DNA from: a candidate division KSB1 bacterium
Lineage (GTDB): Bacteria > Zhuqueibacterota > Zhuqueibacteria > JANLFK01 > Oleimicrobiaceae
Direction of reading: 5' to 3'
Assembly (NCBI GenBank): GCA_024655945.1
Contig: JANLFK010000004.1
Location: 64,545-128,544 of the forward strand
Length of the DNA: 64,000 bases
In this document: positions 48,601 to 59,543 of the stretch, piece after piece
How the letters are laid out: every line of letters starts with the position of its first letter
How positions within the stretch are numbered: the first letter of the stretch is position 1
Program-made: the position numbers and the translations under genes
The notes under the pieces: model-generated
Seen by the model: only the letters and a program-made list of their open reading frames with translations
Told to the model about the DNA's origin: nothing
Database searches by the model: none

Positions 48601-51198
48601 ATGAGTGAGCACGAGAGCAAAGACAGAGCCGCCGCCTTGCAAGTGCTGGTGGAGGCAGTTGCCAGGGGCGATCTGGTGGAGGTCGGCCAGTTGGCCCGCC
48701 AGGCGGTGGAGTCGTCCTTGAGCTGCGAGCAGGCGGTCATCCTCAGGTACGACGCGGAGCGCCGGGTCTTTGCCACGACACCTCTCTTGAACCAAGAGGG
48801 CCGCTTTGCACGGCGCGAGGTGCTGGTGCCTGAAGAGGAGTGCTCCTGGAAGGAGGCGGTGGCCTCGCCTGGCGCCTTCACCATCAGCGCCGCTGAGGTG
48901 AGCTCTCCTGCCGAAAGGGAACTCTTGGGCGATCACGCGGTGGTCGCCTTTGTGTTTCCGTTCTATTGGGGCTCGGAGCTGCTGGGTATTGTCCACGCAG
49001 TGGCCACAGAAGCACGCGGGCTCACCCCTGGCGAGCAGGCGGCAGCGCAGGAGGTGGCGGCGCTTGTGGCACTTGCCTTGGAGCGCGCGCGGGTCAATGC
49101 CTGCTCCGCCGCAGCCGAAGAGGCGGCAGCGCAGTGGCGGGAACGATATGCGCGTCTGTTCGAGCATGTGGAGCGGCCGGTCATGGTGGTGGACGTGGCC
49201 GCTGATCTCATTTACGAAGCCAACAAGGCCATGGCAGCGCTGGTGGGCTACGAGCCTCATGAGCTCCACGCGCTGCGGCTCTCGGCGCTCTTCCGCCCGG
49301 GGGGAATGCCGGATTGGCGCCGCGCCCTCACCAACGCCCAAGTGCCGATCGATTGCACCGTGCAGAGCAAGTCCGGCGATCCTTTGCAGGTGACCATGGA
49401 AGTGGCACGACTCGGGACTCCCGCTGGCGAACGCTGTCTGCTCATCCTGCGGCCTGTGCAGGCAGGCGCCCGGCCAGACAGCCGGGTGGCGCAGCTGAGC
49501 GAGCTTGGCGAACTACTCAGCGCCTTGGCCGAATCCGGTGAGGTGGAGGACGGCATCGACTGCGTGTTTGCGCGCATAGGCAAGGAATTGGGGGCTAAGT
49601 GTGGCACTTTGCACGTGGTGCCTGGTCAGGGCCAAACTCTGAAGATGAAGGCCTTCCGCGACTGTGCTCAGGAGGGCGCACCCCCTTTTGCGGCGCCAGC
49701 CTTCGTCGAAGGCCCTTACCAGAGAGTCCTGGAGGCGGAAGACGTAGTCGAATGTCCGTCGGTTGCCGCTTCCCAGGAGTTTTCCTTCTTGCGGGAGGTG
49801 GCGGCGCGCGCAGGCTATGGCGCTTTCCTTGCCGCTCCTCTGCGCCTGGCAAGGCGCGCGGTGGGGGTTTTGACCTACTTTTTCCCCCAGGCGCGTTCCT
49901 TTGCCGTGGACCATAAGGAGCTGTTGGCCCATGGCGCCCGGTTGCTTGCCCTGCTGGTCACCTGGGCAGAGCGCGGCCAGCGCCTGGAGCGTGCGGCCTC
50001 AGGTGCCCAAACGGCCCTGGACATGGTGGCCGGACTATGGGGCCTGCGCGAGGTGGAGGCTGTTGTGGCACACGTGGGCAAGCACCTGCACCGGAGAATG
50101 GACTTTGATCTCCTGACGGTCACCCTTTTCGAGGAAGGCGGCAGCCAGGCGCGTGCCCTCTGCTTGGCTTCCCAGGACATGGCCGAGGTGGTCAGGGCAA
50201 CATACCGCTGGGAGCCGCTTGCTGATGACCACTTGGGATGGCTGAGGCCACAGTTCGCTGAGCCGGGCGCGCCGGGCCAACTCGCCCTGGCCGACAAGTT
50301 GGGCTCCCGGGTGAGCGTGCTCCTCCTTGCAGAGGGCCTGTACCTGGGGAATCTCTCCTTAGGGGCTCTGGGTGAGGACGCCTTTAGCCAGGAGGATGTC
50401 CAGCTCATGCGCATGGTAGCGCCGGTGGTGGCAAGGGCGATCGCTGCCTGCGGCGCGCAAGCGGCTACTCACGAGGAAGTCGAGCGTGTGAGGGAGGAGA
50501 CCGTCCCCGCAGGGCAGGGAGCCCCGCGCCCGCAAGAAGAGAAGAGGCCGAGCCTCCCCAGCGAGCTCGCCGCATTGCGGCGTGCCATTGAGGAACTGGA
50601 TCCCTCCTTACGACGACACCTCAGCGCGCACGGCCTTGGGCAGGAGAGGAGCATCGAGTGCTGGGAAGCTGTGCGAGCCAATCTCGATCGCCTGCTGTCG
50701 GCAGTCCAGGAGCAAGGCACTGGACGAACCATCAGGCCGGAGGCTGAAGCTCCCCGCACCGTGTCGGTGCAAAAGCTGCTCAACGAGGTCACGGTGGAGC
50801 TCGACAGGGCCGGCGCATTGAAAGAGGTGCAGTTGGTGGTGCTATCCGGGCCACCCATGGAGATTGTTGCACGGCAGAGTCCGCTGGCCCAGGCCTTGCG
50901 CCAGGTCCTTGCGGGGGTCGTGGCGATGGTCGTCGGAGCGGGGCGACCGCGAGTGGAGGTCGGCTATCGGGAGCAGTTGCTCAGCAAGTTCCTCTACGTG
51001 CGCTATCTGGGGCCGGCGCCGGATCTTTCTGCCACACGGGCTGGGGACGCGCGATGGCGCGCGGCCAATGAGCAAGTGCGGCAGGCTCAGCACCTGGTTT
51101 CCCTGTGCGGCGGCAAGCTGCTGGTACGGCCCCTGGTGAGCGGCGAAGTAGAGCTTCTGGTCAGTTTCCCCAAAACCGCTGCCATAGGGGACGGATAG
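48601..51198 (+). CDS. Cytoplasmic GAF/PAS multi-domain sensor protein with degenerate kinase-like tail
   Basis: An 865-residue soluble protein. GAF domain about 15-165 (SCEQAVILRYDAERRV), PAS about 178-285 (YARLFEHVERPVMVVDVAADLIYEANKAM), GAF about 300-465, GAF about 490-625. After a proline-rich linker, a helical segment (SELAALRRAIEELDPSL) and a C-terminal region (about 720-865) have the general layout of a histidine-kinase core. Neither the phosphoacceptor His nor the N, G1 and G2 ATP-binding boxes can be found. It thus looks like a non-catalytic kinase relative. GAGGAGAGAAGGGG precedes the ATG. The downstream gene, 3 bases away, encodes a full kinase, and the two probably form a signalling pair. 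Confidence 0.75.
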   Translation: MSEHESKDRAAALQVLVEAVARGDLVEVGQLARQAVESSLSCEQAVILRYDAERRVFATTPLLNQEGRFARREVLVPEEECSWKEAVASPGAFTISAAEVSSPAERELLGDHAVVAFVFPFYWGSELLGIVHAVATEARGLTPGEQAAAQEVAALVALALERARVNACSAAAEEAAAQWRERYARLFEHVERPVMVVDVAADLIYEANKAMAALVGYEPHELHALRLSALFRPGGMPDWRRALTNAQVPIDCTVQSKSGDPLQVTMEVARLGTPAGERCLLILRPVQAGARPDSRVAQLSELGELLSALAESGEVEDGIDCVFARIGKELGAKCGTLHVVPGQGQTLKMKAFRDCAQEGAPPFAAPAFVEGPYQRVLEAEDVVECPSVAASQEFSFLREVAARAGYGAFLAAPLRLARRAVGVLTYFFPQARSFAVDHKELLAHGARLLALLVTWAERGQRLERAASGAQTALDMVAGLWGLREVEAVVAHVGKHLHRRMDFDLLTVTLFEEGGSQARALCLASQDMAEVVRATYRWEPLADDHLGWLRPQFAEPGAPGQLALADKLGSRVSVLLLAEGLYLGNLSLGALGEDAFSQEDVQLMRMVAPVVARAIAACGAQAATHEEVERVREETVPAGQGAPRPQEEKRPSLPSELAALRRAIEELDPSLRRHLSAHGLGQERSIECWEAVRANLDRLLSAVQEQGTGRTIRPEAEAPRTVSVQKLLNEVTVELDRAGALKEVQLVVLSGPPMEIVARQSPLAQALRQVLAGVVAMVVGAGRPRVEVGYREQLLSKFLYVRYLGPAPDLSATRAGDARWRAANEQVRQAQHLVSLCGGKLLVRPLVSGEVELLVSFPKTAAIGDG

Positions 51199-51201
51199 TC
51201 T

Positions 51202-53115
51202 TTGAGCGCGTGGCGCGGCAGTGCGACACGAGAGAAAAGGGTGAAGAAAGAAACTGCGACAAGAATCCTGATCGTTGAGGATGACGAAGCGCAGGCGCGC
51301 CTGATGCGCCTGGCCATCGAGCGCGGCGATCTCGGGTGCAGTATAGAGCTCGCGGCCAATGGCGGCGAGGCGCTGGACATGGTGCGCCGGGGGCGCTACG
51401 CGGCCGTGGTCCTGGACTACAACCTGCCGGTCATGGACGGCCTGGCCCTTATGCAGGCCTTGGAGCGGGAAAAGATCGTCGTCCCGGTCATCATGACCAC
51501 CGGAGAGGGGAGCGAAGAGGTGGCAGTTGAGGCCATGAAGCGCGGCGCCTACGACTACCTCATCAAGCGGCCGGGCTACCTTGAAGTTTTGCCGCGCGTG
51601 GTCGCCAAGGCCATCGAGCGCCACCGCTTAGAGAGCGAACTCCGCAGGACAGAACTCCAGTACCGCACCCTGGTGGCCTTGGCCTCGGACGCTATTTTCG
51701 TGGAGGAGGTGGACAGCGGTCGCCTGCTCGACGCCAATGCGCGCGCCGAAGAGCTCACCGGGCGCAGCCGCCGCGAACTGCTGGCCACGACCATGTCGTC
51801 GCTCTGCCCGCCGGAAGAACAGGGCAAGCTGGAGCGCCTGCGGCAACTGGCTCTGCGCGGCAAGGTGAGCGCCGTTGATGAGCTCGGCCTCCTGCACAGC
51901 GACGGCCACGAGGTCTATGCCGAGGTGAGCAGCAGCGTGGTGGACCTGGGCGACAAGCGGGTCATCCAGACCATCATGCGCGACGTCACGCAGCGGCGTC
52001 GCCTCGAGCAGCAGATCCTGCTCAGCAAGAAGCGCCTGCAAGCAGCGTTCGACGGCATCCAGGACATGATTGCCGTGGTGGACCAGCGCCACACCATCGT
52101 CATGGCCAACCGGCACCTGGCAGCGCAATGCAAGGTCCCGCCCAACGAGCTGATCGGCAGCCGCTGCTACACAGCCCTGTTTCGACGTTCCTCCCCTTGC
52201 GAGGACTGCCCCACTCTCCGCGTCCTGCACGAAGGGCAGACGCAATTCGAGGAGCGGGAAATAGGCGAGGCGATTTTCCACCTCTGGTGCTATCCGATGC
52301 CCGGACTTGACGGGCGGCCGGAGCTGGTGGTGGAGCACGTCAAGGACGTCACCGAGCAGAAGCGCATCGAGCAGCACCTCATCCAGTCGGAGAAGTTGGC
52401 CACAGTGGGCATGCTCTCCTCGGGCATCGCCCACGAGTTGCGCAACCCCCTCAACATCATCGAGTCTGCCCGCTACTACCTGCAAGAGACGCTGACCGAT
52501 GTGGATGCCGAGGTGCGCGAGAAGTTGGAAATGATCCAGCGCAACGTGCGGCGGGCTGCCACCATCATCAACAACCTGTTGGAGTTTTCTCGGCGCTCTG
52601 CACACGAGCTCGAGCTGTTCGATGTGCGGCGCGTCGTCGACAGCACGCTTATCCTTCTGGAAAAGGAGCTGGCTTCTCGCCAGATCCGGCTTGTGCGCGA
52701 ACAGGCAGAGGAGGAGCGGCTGCCGCGCGTCTGCTTCAACTTGGACTCCTTGAAGCAGGTGTTCCTCAACATCATCCTCAATGCCATCCAGGCTATGCCG
52801 GAAGGGGGTGTGCTGCGCATAGCCCCACGCCTCACAGACGATGGCCGATGGGTGGAGGTCGATGTCAGCGACACCGGTTGCGGGATATCCGCTGACGAGT
52901 TGAAATACCTGTTTACCCCGTTCTACACCACCAAGAAGGTCGGGGAGGGCACGGGATTGGGCCTCTACATCTCCCGCTCGATCATCAGGCGCTATGGCGG
53001 CGACATCGCCGTGCAGAGCCAGATCGGACAGGGCAGCACCTTCACTGTGCGGCTGCCCGTGGCCGAGGCCGAACAGGCACCGCCGCCTGCCACGCAGACG
53101 GAGGGGCGTCAATAG
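51202..53115 (+). CDS. Hybrid receiver-PAS-PAS-histidine kinase
   Basis: A 637-residue cytoplasmic signalling protein with an N-terminal receiver domain (about 20-140). It has the acidic pair in VEDDEA, phospho-acceptor Asp in VVLDYNLPVMDG and Lys in YLIKRPGY. Two PAS domains follow (about 150-265 and 270-385); the second holds a C-x-x-C in SSPCEDCPT that may bind metal. The kinase has the H-box in GIAHELRNPLN, N-box NLDSLKQVFLNIILNAIQAM, G1 DTGCGIS, F-box and G2 GTGLGLYIS. The order is receiver first and kinase last, the reverse of common hybrids, so the receiver may take input from another kinase. TTG 51202 is used; GTG 51241 is an equally possible start. Confidence 0.92.
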   Translation: MSAWRGSATREKRVKKETATRILIVEDDEAQARLMRLAIERGDLGCSIELAANGGEALDMVRRGRYAAVVLDYNLPVMDGLALMQALEREKIVVPVIMTTGEGSEEVAVEAMKRGAYDYLIKRPGYLEVLPRVVAKAIERHRLESELRRTELQYRTLVALASDAIFVEEVDSGRLLDANARAEELTGRSRRELLATTMSSLCPPEEQGKLERLRQLALRGKVSAVDELGLLHSDGHEVYAEVSSSVVDLGDKRVIQTIMRDVTQRRRLEQQILLSKKRLQAAFDGIQDMIAVVDQRHTIVMANRHLAAQCKVPPNELIGSRCYTALFRRSSPCEDCPTLRVLHEGQTQFEEREIGEAIFHLWCYPMPGLDGRPELVVEHVKDVTEQKRIEQHLIQSEKLATVGMLSSGIAHELRNPLNIIESARYYLQETLTDVDAEVREKLEMIQRNVRRAATIINNLLEFSRRSAHELELFDVRRVVDSTLILLEKELASRQIRLVREQAEEERLPRVCFNLDSLKQVFLNIILNAIQAMPEGGVLRIAPRLTDDGRWVEVDVSDTGCGISADELKYLFTPFYTTKKVGEGTGLGLYISRSIIRRYGGDIAVQSQIGQGSTFTVRLPVAEAEQAPPPATQTEGRQ

Positions 53116-53152
53116 GATGGGGAGCCTGGCGCTCTCGACCACGACAAATGGG

Positions 53153-53181
53153 TTGATAGTCTTTTGGTTTTTTGCTACATT
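53153..53181 (+). promoter_or_regulatory. Putative promoter of the prenyl synthase gene
   Basis: TTGATA (53153-53158), a 17-base spacer and TACATT (53176-53181). It makes a start codon at 53164 impossible for this transcript and supports a start further downstream. Confidence 0.55.
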
Positions 53182-53223
53182 CTCGCACAAGTTCGGAGAA
53201 GAACAGGCATACCGGGACCCTTG

Positions 53224-54192
53224 TTGGAGAAGCACGCGTTCTGTCGGCCCATAGAGGCCGAGCTACAGCTTTTCGAAGATGCGTTTCGTTCGGTGCTCAC
53301 CTCCGACGTCTCGCTCATCAACGACGTTGCCGTCCACCTGGCCGTGCACCGCGGGAAGCGTCTGCGGCCGATTCTCGCCTTTCTCGCCTGCGGACTGCAT
53401 GGAGCTGCTCCGCGGGCGGCACTGAGGTCTGCGCTGGCGGTGGAGCTTTTGCATACTGCCACCCTGGTGCACGACGACGTGGTAGACTCTTCCCTTCTGC
53501 GGCGCGGCGCTCCCACCGTCAACGGCTTGTGGAGCAACCGCATCGCCATTCTTGTCGGTGACCTGTTGTTTTCGCGCGCCCTTGCCACTTTGCTGGATAG
53601 CGGCGATGTGCGGGCCTTGCGGCTGCTTTCAGATGCGACCTTCCGCATGAGCCGCGGCGAACTGCTCCAAGAGGAACACGGCCGTGACTACCGCCTCATG
53701 GGGCAGAACTACTTCCGCGTCGTGTCCGACAAGACGGCGGCGCTCATCTCCGCCTGCTGCCAACTGGGGGCAATGGCCGCGGGCGCCAGCGAGGTGGAGC
53801 TGCACACCATGGACCAGTTGGGCGAGAACCTGGGCATCGCTTTCCAAATTCGTGACGATATCCTCGACTATGTCGGCGACCAGGAGACGCTGGGCAAGCC
53901 CATCGGTAGTGACATCCTGAACAACAAGATCACCCTGCCGCTCCTCTATGCGTTGCGCGACGCTGAGCCGCAGGTCGCGCAGGAAGTTATGTCGCAGATC
54001 CAATCTCGGGAAAAGAAGCGGGTGGAGATGGTCATCGCGTTTGTCCGGCAGCATGGCGGCCTGGCTTACTGCGAAGAGCAGGCGCAGTCTTACCTTCGCC
54101 AGGCCGAGTCGTGCCTGGAGGGCTATGGAAGTTCGCCATACAAGGCGGCATTGCAGGAGTTGCTCCGCTATGTGGGCACGCGCGAGAAGTAG
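53224..54192 (+). CDS. Polyprenyl diphosphate synthase (octaprenyl type)
   Basis: A trans-prenyl chain elongation enzyme of about 322 residues that builds the side chain of a quinone from IPP and FPP. Both aspartate-rich motifs are present: LVHDDVVDSSLLRRG and FQIRDDILDYVGD. HRGKRLRPILAFLA and NNKITLPLLYAL are also conserved. The start is uncertain: the open frame extends to 53164, but the putative promoter covers that point, so TTG 53224 is suggested. GGAGAAG at 53193-53199 may be the ribosome site. The 3' end overlaps the ApbE gene by 23 bases, a link between quinone and flavin maturation. Confidence 0.9.
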   Translation: MEKHAFCRPIEAELQLFEDAFRSVLTSDVSLINDVAVHLAVHRGKRLRPILAFLACGLHGAAPRAALRSALAVELLHTATLVHDDVVDSSLLRRGAPTVNGLWSNRIAILVGDLLFSRALATLLDSGDVRALRLLSDATFRMSRGELLQEEHGRDYRLMGQNYFRVVSDKTAALISACCQLGAMAAGASEVELHTMDQLGENLGIAFQIRDDILDYVGDQETLGKPIGSDILNNKITLPLLYALRDAEPQVAQEVMSQIQSREKKRVEMVIAFVRQHGGLAYCEEQAQSYLRQAESCLEGYGSSPYKAALQELLRYVGTREK

Positions 54193-55210
54193 CTGGTCGT
54201 TTCTGCCCCGAGCAACCTGCTGGGCGATGTGCATGCTCAGCGCGTTGCTGGTCGCCTGTGCGCGGCACGAGCCGGTGCAAGAGACGCGCGTGCTCATGGA
54301 TACCTTCGCCACCATCACCGTGTACGACCGCGACAAGAGCCGCGAGGCCATGCTCCGGGCCGTCGACGCCGCCTTTGAGGGGATGCTCGAGGTGGAGCTG
54401 CGCACCAGCTGCTACCGCGACAGCAGCGAAGTCAGCAAGGTCAACCGAGCTGCGCCGCGCCCAGTGGAAGCAAGCCCCTTGCTGTGCGCCTGCCTTGAGG
54501 AGGCGCGACGCGTGAGCCTCCTTTCCGATGGCGCCTTTGATGTGACTGTGGGGCCGCTCATGCGCCTGTGGGATTTCCTCAGTGATCACCCGCGCGTGCC
54601 GGACTCGGCGGCCATCAGAGCGTTGCTCCCCTTAGTGGATTTTCGCCGCGTGCACCTGGAGGCCGGCCGCGTTTGGCTGGATGAGCCGGGCATGGCCCTG
54701 GACCTGGGGGGCATCGCCAAGGGGCTCGCGGTAGATGTGGCCATCGACTCGCTGCGCGCCCATGGTATCACCGACGCCATGGTCGACGCGCGCAGCAACC
54801 TGCGTACGCTGGCCAGCGCGCTCACCGCGGGCAAGCGGCGCGTGTGGATCCGCCATCCGCGGGACAATAGCAAGCTCTTCGCCCGCTTCCGCATGGATGA
54901 GGGATGTGTGGCCACCTCCGGGGACTATGAGCGGTTTTTCATGAGCGATTCGCTGCGGTACCACCACATTCTCGACCCGCACACGGGCTGGCCTGCACGG
55001 TCGTGTGCCAGCGTCACGGTGATCGCCAACTCGGCCATGGAAGCGGACGCGCTCTCTACGGCCCTGTTTGTGCTGGGGCCTGAGCGCGGCCTCGCCTTGG
55101 CCGAACGACTGCCTGGAGTCGAGGCCGTCGTGCTCATCGACAACCATGGTTCTTTGGAGTGGCAGGCCACCGCAGGGCTGCGGGACAGGCTGGAGGTCGT
55201 CAAGAACTGA
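54170..55210 (+). CDS. apbE: FAD:protein FMN transferase (ApbE-like lipoprotein)
   Basis: A 346-residue protein with a lipoprotein signal (MLSALLVAC, about residue 30). The ApbE domain shows [54 protein letters not shown] and the metal/FAD-binding [12 protein letters not shown]. It attaches FMN covalently to Thr or Ser of partner proteins, such as Rnf or Nqr subunits, outside the inner membrane. No target subunit is encoded in this window. ATG 54170 is chosen for AGGAGT 10 bases upstream and the proper signal; the frame before it is a shadow of the prenyl synthase gene. Confidence 0.92.
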   Translation: MWARARSSWSFLPRATCWAMCMLSALLVACARHEPVQETRVLMDTFATITVYDRDKSREAMLRAVDAAFEGMLEVELRTSCYRDSSEVSKVNRAAPRPVEASPLLCACLEEARRVSLLSDGAFDVTVGPLMRLWDFLSDHPRVPDSAAIRALLPLVDFRRVHLEAGRVWLDEPGMALDLGGIAKGLAVDVAIDSLRAHGITDAMVDARSNLRTLASALTAGKRRVWIRHPRDNSKLFARFRMDEGCVATSGDYERFFMSDSLRYHHILDPHTGWPARSCASVTVIANSAMEADALSTALFVLGPERGLALAERLPGVEAVVLIDNHGSLEWQATAGLRDRLEVVKN

Positions 55211-55250
55211 ACATGCGTCGACTGCGCAGCAGAATGGGACGGAGAGAACG

Positions 55251-56186
<936 letters not shown>

Positions 56187-56210
56187 TCGCCGTGGCGAGC
56201 GTGGAGCGCG

Positions 56211-57269
56211 ATGAGCAGACGCACAACCCAGGCGCCGCCGCCAGGCCGGATTCTGGTCATTCGCCTCAGCTCGATTGGGGACATCGTCCTGGCCAGTCCG
56301 CTGTTGCGCGCCCTGCACAATGCCTTCCCGGAGGCGGCAGTGGATTTTGTCGTCAAGGAGAAGTTTGCCGACCTCGTTCGCTTTTCGCCTTATGTGCACC
56401 GAGTGCACGTGCTGCCAGAAGGAGGGGGGTTGCGTGAGCTGCGCGCCCTCAGACGCTCGCTCAAGGCGCACGGCTACGAGCTGGTCGTGGACCTTCACAA
56501 GAACTTCCGTAGCTACTACTTGCGCACTGGCTTGCGGGGCGCACGAACCGTGACTTACCGGAAGTGGCGCTGGGCTCGGGCCGTGCTCATTGCCGCCAAG
56601 AAGAACCTCTATCCGGGCATTGTCCCCGTCCACCAGCGCTATCTGGCCGCGGTGGCACCTTTGGGCGTGTGCGATGATGGGGAGGGCCCCGAATTCTTCA
56701 TTGACCCGGCTGCCGGCGCGCGGGTGAGGAAATTGCTCAGTAGGGCCGGTTTTCTGTCCCGCCCGATGCGCGTGGCGGTGGTGCCTGGTGCTGGCTTCTT
56801 TACCAAGCGCTGGCTGCCCGAACGGTTTGCCGAGGTGGCGGATGCTCTTGCCGCAAGGCATGGCCGTGGCACGCTGCTGCTGGGCGATGCAAATGACCGG
56901 CCCATCGCCGCGGAGGTGCTTGCGCACATGCAGCACAAGCCGGTGGACATGGTGGGCGCACTGTCGTTGATGGAGAGCGCCGCGGCCCTGAGCTGCTGCG
57001 ACCTCGTGCTGTGCAACGACACGGGCCTGATGCACATCGCCACCGCGCTGCGGAAGAAAGTCGTGGCCATCTTTGGGCCGACCACCGAGGAGCTCGGGTT
57101 TTTCCCCTTCGGGCCCCGGTCGCGGGTGGTGCAGAAGGAGCTGCCGTGTCGCCCATGTTCCCACATCGGCTCGCGGCGCTGCCCAAAGCGGCACTTTCGC
57201 TGCATGCGCGACATCTCGGCCGCCGAAGTGCTGGCGGCAGCAGAGGGGCTATTGGCACAGGAGAGTTGA
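56211..57269 (+). CDS. Glycosyltransferase family 9 (ADP-heptose:LPS heptosyltransferase-like)
   Basis: A 352-residue GT-B type enzyme. N-terminal ILVIRLSSIGDIVLASPLLRAL and C-terminal LVLCNDTGLMHIATALRKKVVAIFGPT are the classic heptosyltransferase signatures. A cysteine-rich end (PCRPCSHIGSRRCPKRHFRCM) is common in this family. It acts at the inner face of the inner membrane on lipopolysaccharide core or a related glycolipid. It supports a Gram-negative envelope. Confidence 0.9.
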   Translation: MSRRTTQAPPPGRILVIRLSSIGDIVLASPLLRALHNAFPEAAVDFVVKEKFADLVRFSPYVHRVHVLPEGGGLRELRALRRSLKAHGYELVVDLHKNFRSYYLRTGLRGARTVTYRKWRWARAVLIAAKKNLYPGIVPVHQRYLAAVAPLGVCDDGEGPEFFIDPAAGARVRKLLSRAGFLSRPMRVAVVPGAGFFTKRWLPERFAEVADALAARHGRGTLLLGDANDRPIAAEVLAHMQHKPVDMVGALSLMESAAALSCCDLVLCNDTGLMHIATALRKKVVAIFGPTTEELGFFPFGPRSRVVQKELPCRPCSHIGSRRCPKRHFRCMRDISAAEVLAAAEGLLAQES

Positions 57270-57314
57270 AGTGAGGTTCATAACTGGGAGGGTGGAGAGC
57301 TGAACGCAAAGGAC

Positions 57315-57686
57315 TTGTCCGACCCTAAGACTCTGGCCCTGCGCATTGCCGACCTTTCGTTGGACAAGAAAGCCTCTTCGGTCTTGGTGATGGACCTGCG
57401 GGGCCTCTGCTCGTTCACCGACTATTTCGTGCTCTGCACCGGAGCATCAGACACGCAGGTCAAGGCCATTACCGATCACATCGAGGAGGAGCTGAGCAAG
57501 GAGCGCATCGAGCCGTGGCACCGGGAAGGCTACACGCATCTGCGCTGGGTGATTCTGGACTACATCGACGTGGTGGCACACATCTTCCAGCCGGAAGTGC
57601 GCGAATTCTACGGCCTGGAGCAGTTGTGGGGGGATGCGCAGATTATCACCATTTCTGAAGACAGCATGGAATCGACACGAAGATGA
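57315..57686 (+). CDS. rsfS: Ribosome silencing factor RsfS
   Basis: A 123-residue protein of the RsfS/Iojap/YbeB family: DLRGLCSFTDYFVLCTGASDTQVKAI, then EPWHREGYTHLRWVILDYIDVVAHIF and REFYGLEQLWGDA. It binds ribosomal protein L14 and blocks subunit joining in slow growth. The start is TTG 57315, with AAAGGA unusually close; CTG 57300 behind GGTGGAGAG would also be possible. It overlaps argS by 4 bases. Confidence 0.93.
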   Translation: MSDPKTLALRIADLSLDKKASSVLVMDLRGLCSFTDYFVLCTGASDTQVKAITDHIEEELSKERIEPWHREGYTHLRWVILDYIDVVAHIFQPEVREFYGLEQLWGDAQIITISEDSMESTRR

Positions 57687-59515
57687 GCATCATCGAGCAA
57701 CAGATTCTCGCGAGCGTCGAAGAGGCGTGTAAGAAGGCCTTTGGCGTCTCGCTACCGCCTGACGCTCGCCTGGACACGCCCCCGGATGAGCAGCTTGGCG
57801 ATTTCGCCTTTGCCTGTTTCCCCTTAGCGCGGCTGACCAAGACTGCGCTCGCCACCATTGCCCGCCGCCTGGCCGAGGAAATCGCCGTGGAAAAGCCTCT
57901 GGTGCGCGTCGACGTCGCTGGTCCGTACCTCAACTTTACCGTGGACAAAGAGGCCCTGTTCCGGGTCACCTGCACCGACATTCTGTCCGCACCCGATACT
58001 TTCGGCAATAGCGATGAGGGGCGCGGTGAGAAGATCCTCATCGAATACTCCGCGCCCAACACCAACAAGCCTCAGCACTTGGGACACGTGCGGAACAACC
58101 TCTTGGGCATGGCCATTTCTAACCTCTTAGAGGCCATTGGCCATGAGGTGGTGCGCGTGAATCTGGTCAACGACCGCGGTGTGCACATCTGCAAGTCCAT
58201 GCTGGCCTACCAGGAGTTCGGCCAGGGGCGCACGCCGCAGTCGGCCGGGGTGAAGGGCGACCACTTCGTGGGTGACTTTTATGTGCTGTACGAGAAACAT
58301 CAGCATCAGGAATGGCAAGAATGGCTTGCCGCGCGTGGGGTGGACATCAAGCAGCTCGATGACCAGGCGCGTCGCCGCCTGGAGGGGGAATTCTTGGCCC
58401 AGGCCAAATGGTACGGCAAGGTCAAGGAGATGCTGCAGCGCTGGGAGGCGGGCGACCCCGAGGTGCTGGCCCTCTGGCGCATGATGAACGACTGGGTGTA
58501 CGAAGGCTTTGACCAAACCTATCGCCGGCTGGGCTGCAAGTTCGACAAGGTCTACAAGGAGAGCGAGACCTATCAGCTTGGCCGTGCGCTGGTCGAGGAG
58601 GGGCTGCAACGAGGCGTCTTCTACCGGAAACCGGATGGCTCCGTGTGGGTGGACCTCACCGCTGAAGGATTGGGCGAAAAGCTGCTCTTGCGCAGCGACG
58701 GCACATCCGTGTACATCACCCAGGACATTGGCACCACCAAGCTCAAGTTCGATGACTTTGGCATGAAGCGCGCCATCTGGGTGGTGGGCGACGAGCAGAT
58801 CTACCACTTCCAGGTCCTCTTCGCCGTAATGCGCAAGTTGGGTTTCCCCTGGGCCGATGGCTGCTATCACTTGGCCTACGGCATGATCGACCTGCCCGCC
58901 GGCAAGATGAAGTCCCGCGAGGGCACGGTGGTGGACGCCGACGACCTCATGGACGAACTGTTCAGGATGGAGCGGGAGGAGATCGCAAAACGCCACCTGG
59001 ACATCGCCCCGGAAGACCTGGACGCCACCGCGGAGATCCTCGCCCAGGGAGCGCTCAAGTTCTTCATCCTCAAGTTCGGGCCGCAGAGCCGCATGCTCTT
59101 CGACCCGGCCGAGTCCATTTCCTTCGATGGCTTCACCGGTCCCTATGTGCAATATGCCTACGTGCGCGTACGCAGCATCTTCCGCAAATCCGGCAAAGAC
59201 GAGTTCGCTGCGGTCTCCCCCGAGCAGTGCGACTTTTCGGTGCTGGTGGAACCAGAGGAGATCGCTTTGGTGCGGCGGCTACACAGCTTCCCCGGCGAGG
59301 TGAAGGCTGCGGCCTTGTCCTACAATCCGGCGCGGGTGGCCACCTATCTGTGGGAACTGGCCAAGGCTTTCAGCCGCTTCTACCACGAGCATTCGGTGCT
59401 GCATGCCGAGGACGAGAAGTTGGTGCGCGCCAGGCTGGTGCTTTCCAAGGCGACCAGCATCGTGCTGCGCCGCGGCTTAGCTCTGTTGGGAATCGACGTG
59501 CCAGAGCGCATGTGA
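57683..59515 (+). CDS. argS: Arginyl-tRNA synthetase
   Basis: A 610-residue class I aminoacyl-tRNA synthetase charging tRNA-Arg. It has the N-terminal additional domain (about 1-100), the HIGH-type motif SAPNTNKPQHLGHVRNN (about 122-138), LVNDRGVHICKSM, a KMSKS-like KMKSREG near residue 410 and the C-terminal anticodon-binding DALR domain (about 490-610). Length is normal. It is coupled to rsfS by a 4-base overlap and followed 28 bases later by a sugar kinase gene. Confidence 0.97.
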   Translation: MSIIEQQILASVEEACKKAFGVSLPPDARLDTPPDEQLGDFAFACFPLARLTKTALATIARRLAEEIAVEKPLVRVDVAGPYLNFTVDKEALFRVTCTDILSAPDTFGNSDEGRGEKILIEYSAPNTNKPQHLGHVRNNLLGMAISNLLEAIGHEVVRVNLVNDRGVHICKSMLAYQEFGQGRTPQSAGVKGDHFVGDFYVLYEKHQHQEWQEWLAARGVDIKQLDDQARRRLEGEFLAQAKWYGKVKEMLQRWEAGDPEVLALWRMMNDWVYEGFDQTYRRLGCKFDKVYKESETYQLGRALVEEGLQRGVFYRKPDGSVWVDLTAEGLGEKLLLRSDGTSVYITQDIGTTKLKFDDFGMKRAIWVVGDEQIYHFQVLFAVMRKLGFPWADGCYHLAYGMIDLPAGKMKSREGTVVDADDLMDELFRMEREEIAKRHLDIAPEDLDATAEILAQGALKFFILKFGPQSRMLFDPAESISFDGFTGPYVQYAYVRVRSIFRKSGKDEFAAVSPEQCDFSVLVEPEEIALVRRLHSFPGEVKAAALSYNPARVATYLWELAKAFSRFYHEHSVLHAEDEKLVRARLVLSKATSIVLRRGLALLGIDVPERM

Positions 59516-59543
59516 TGCTGCAGCCGCAAGGGAGGAGGAGCTC

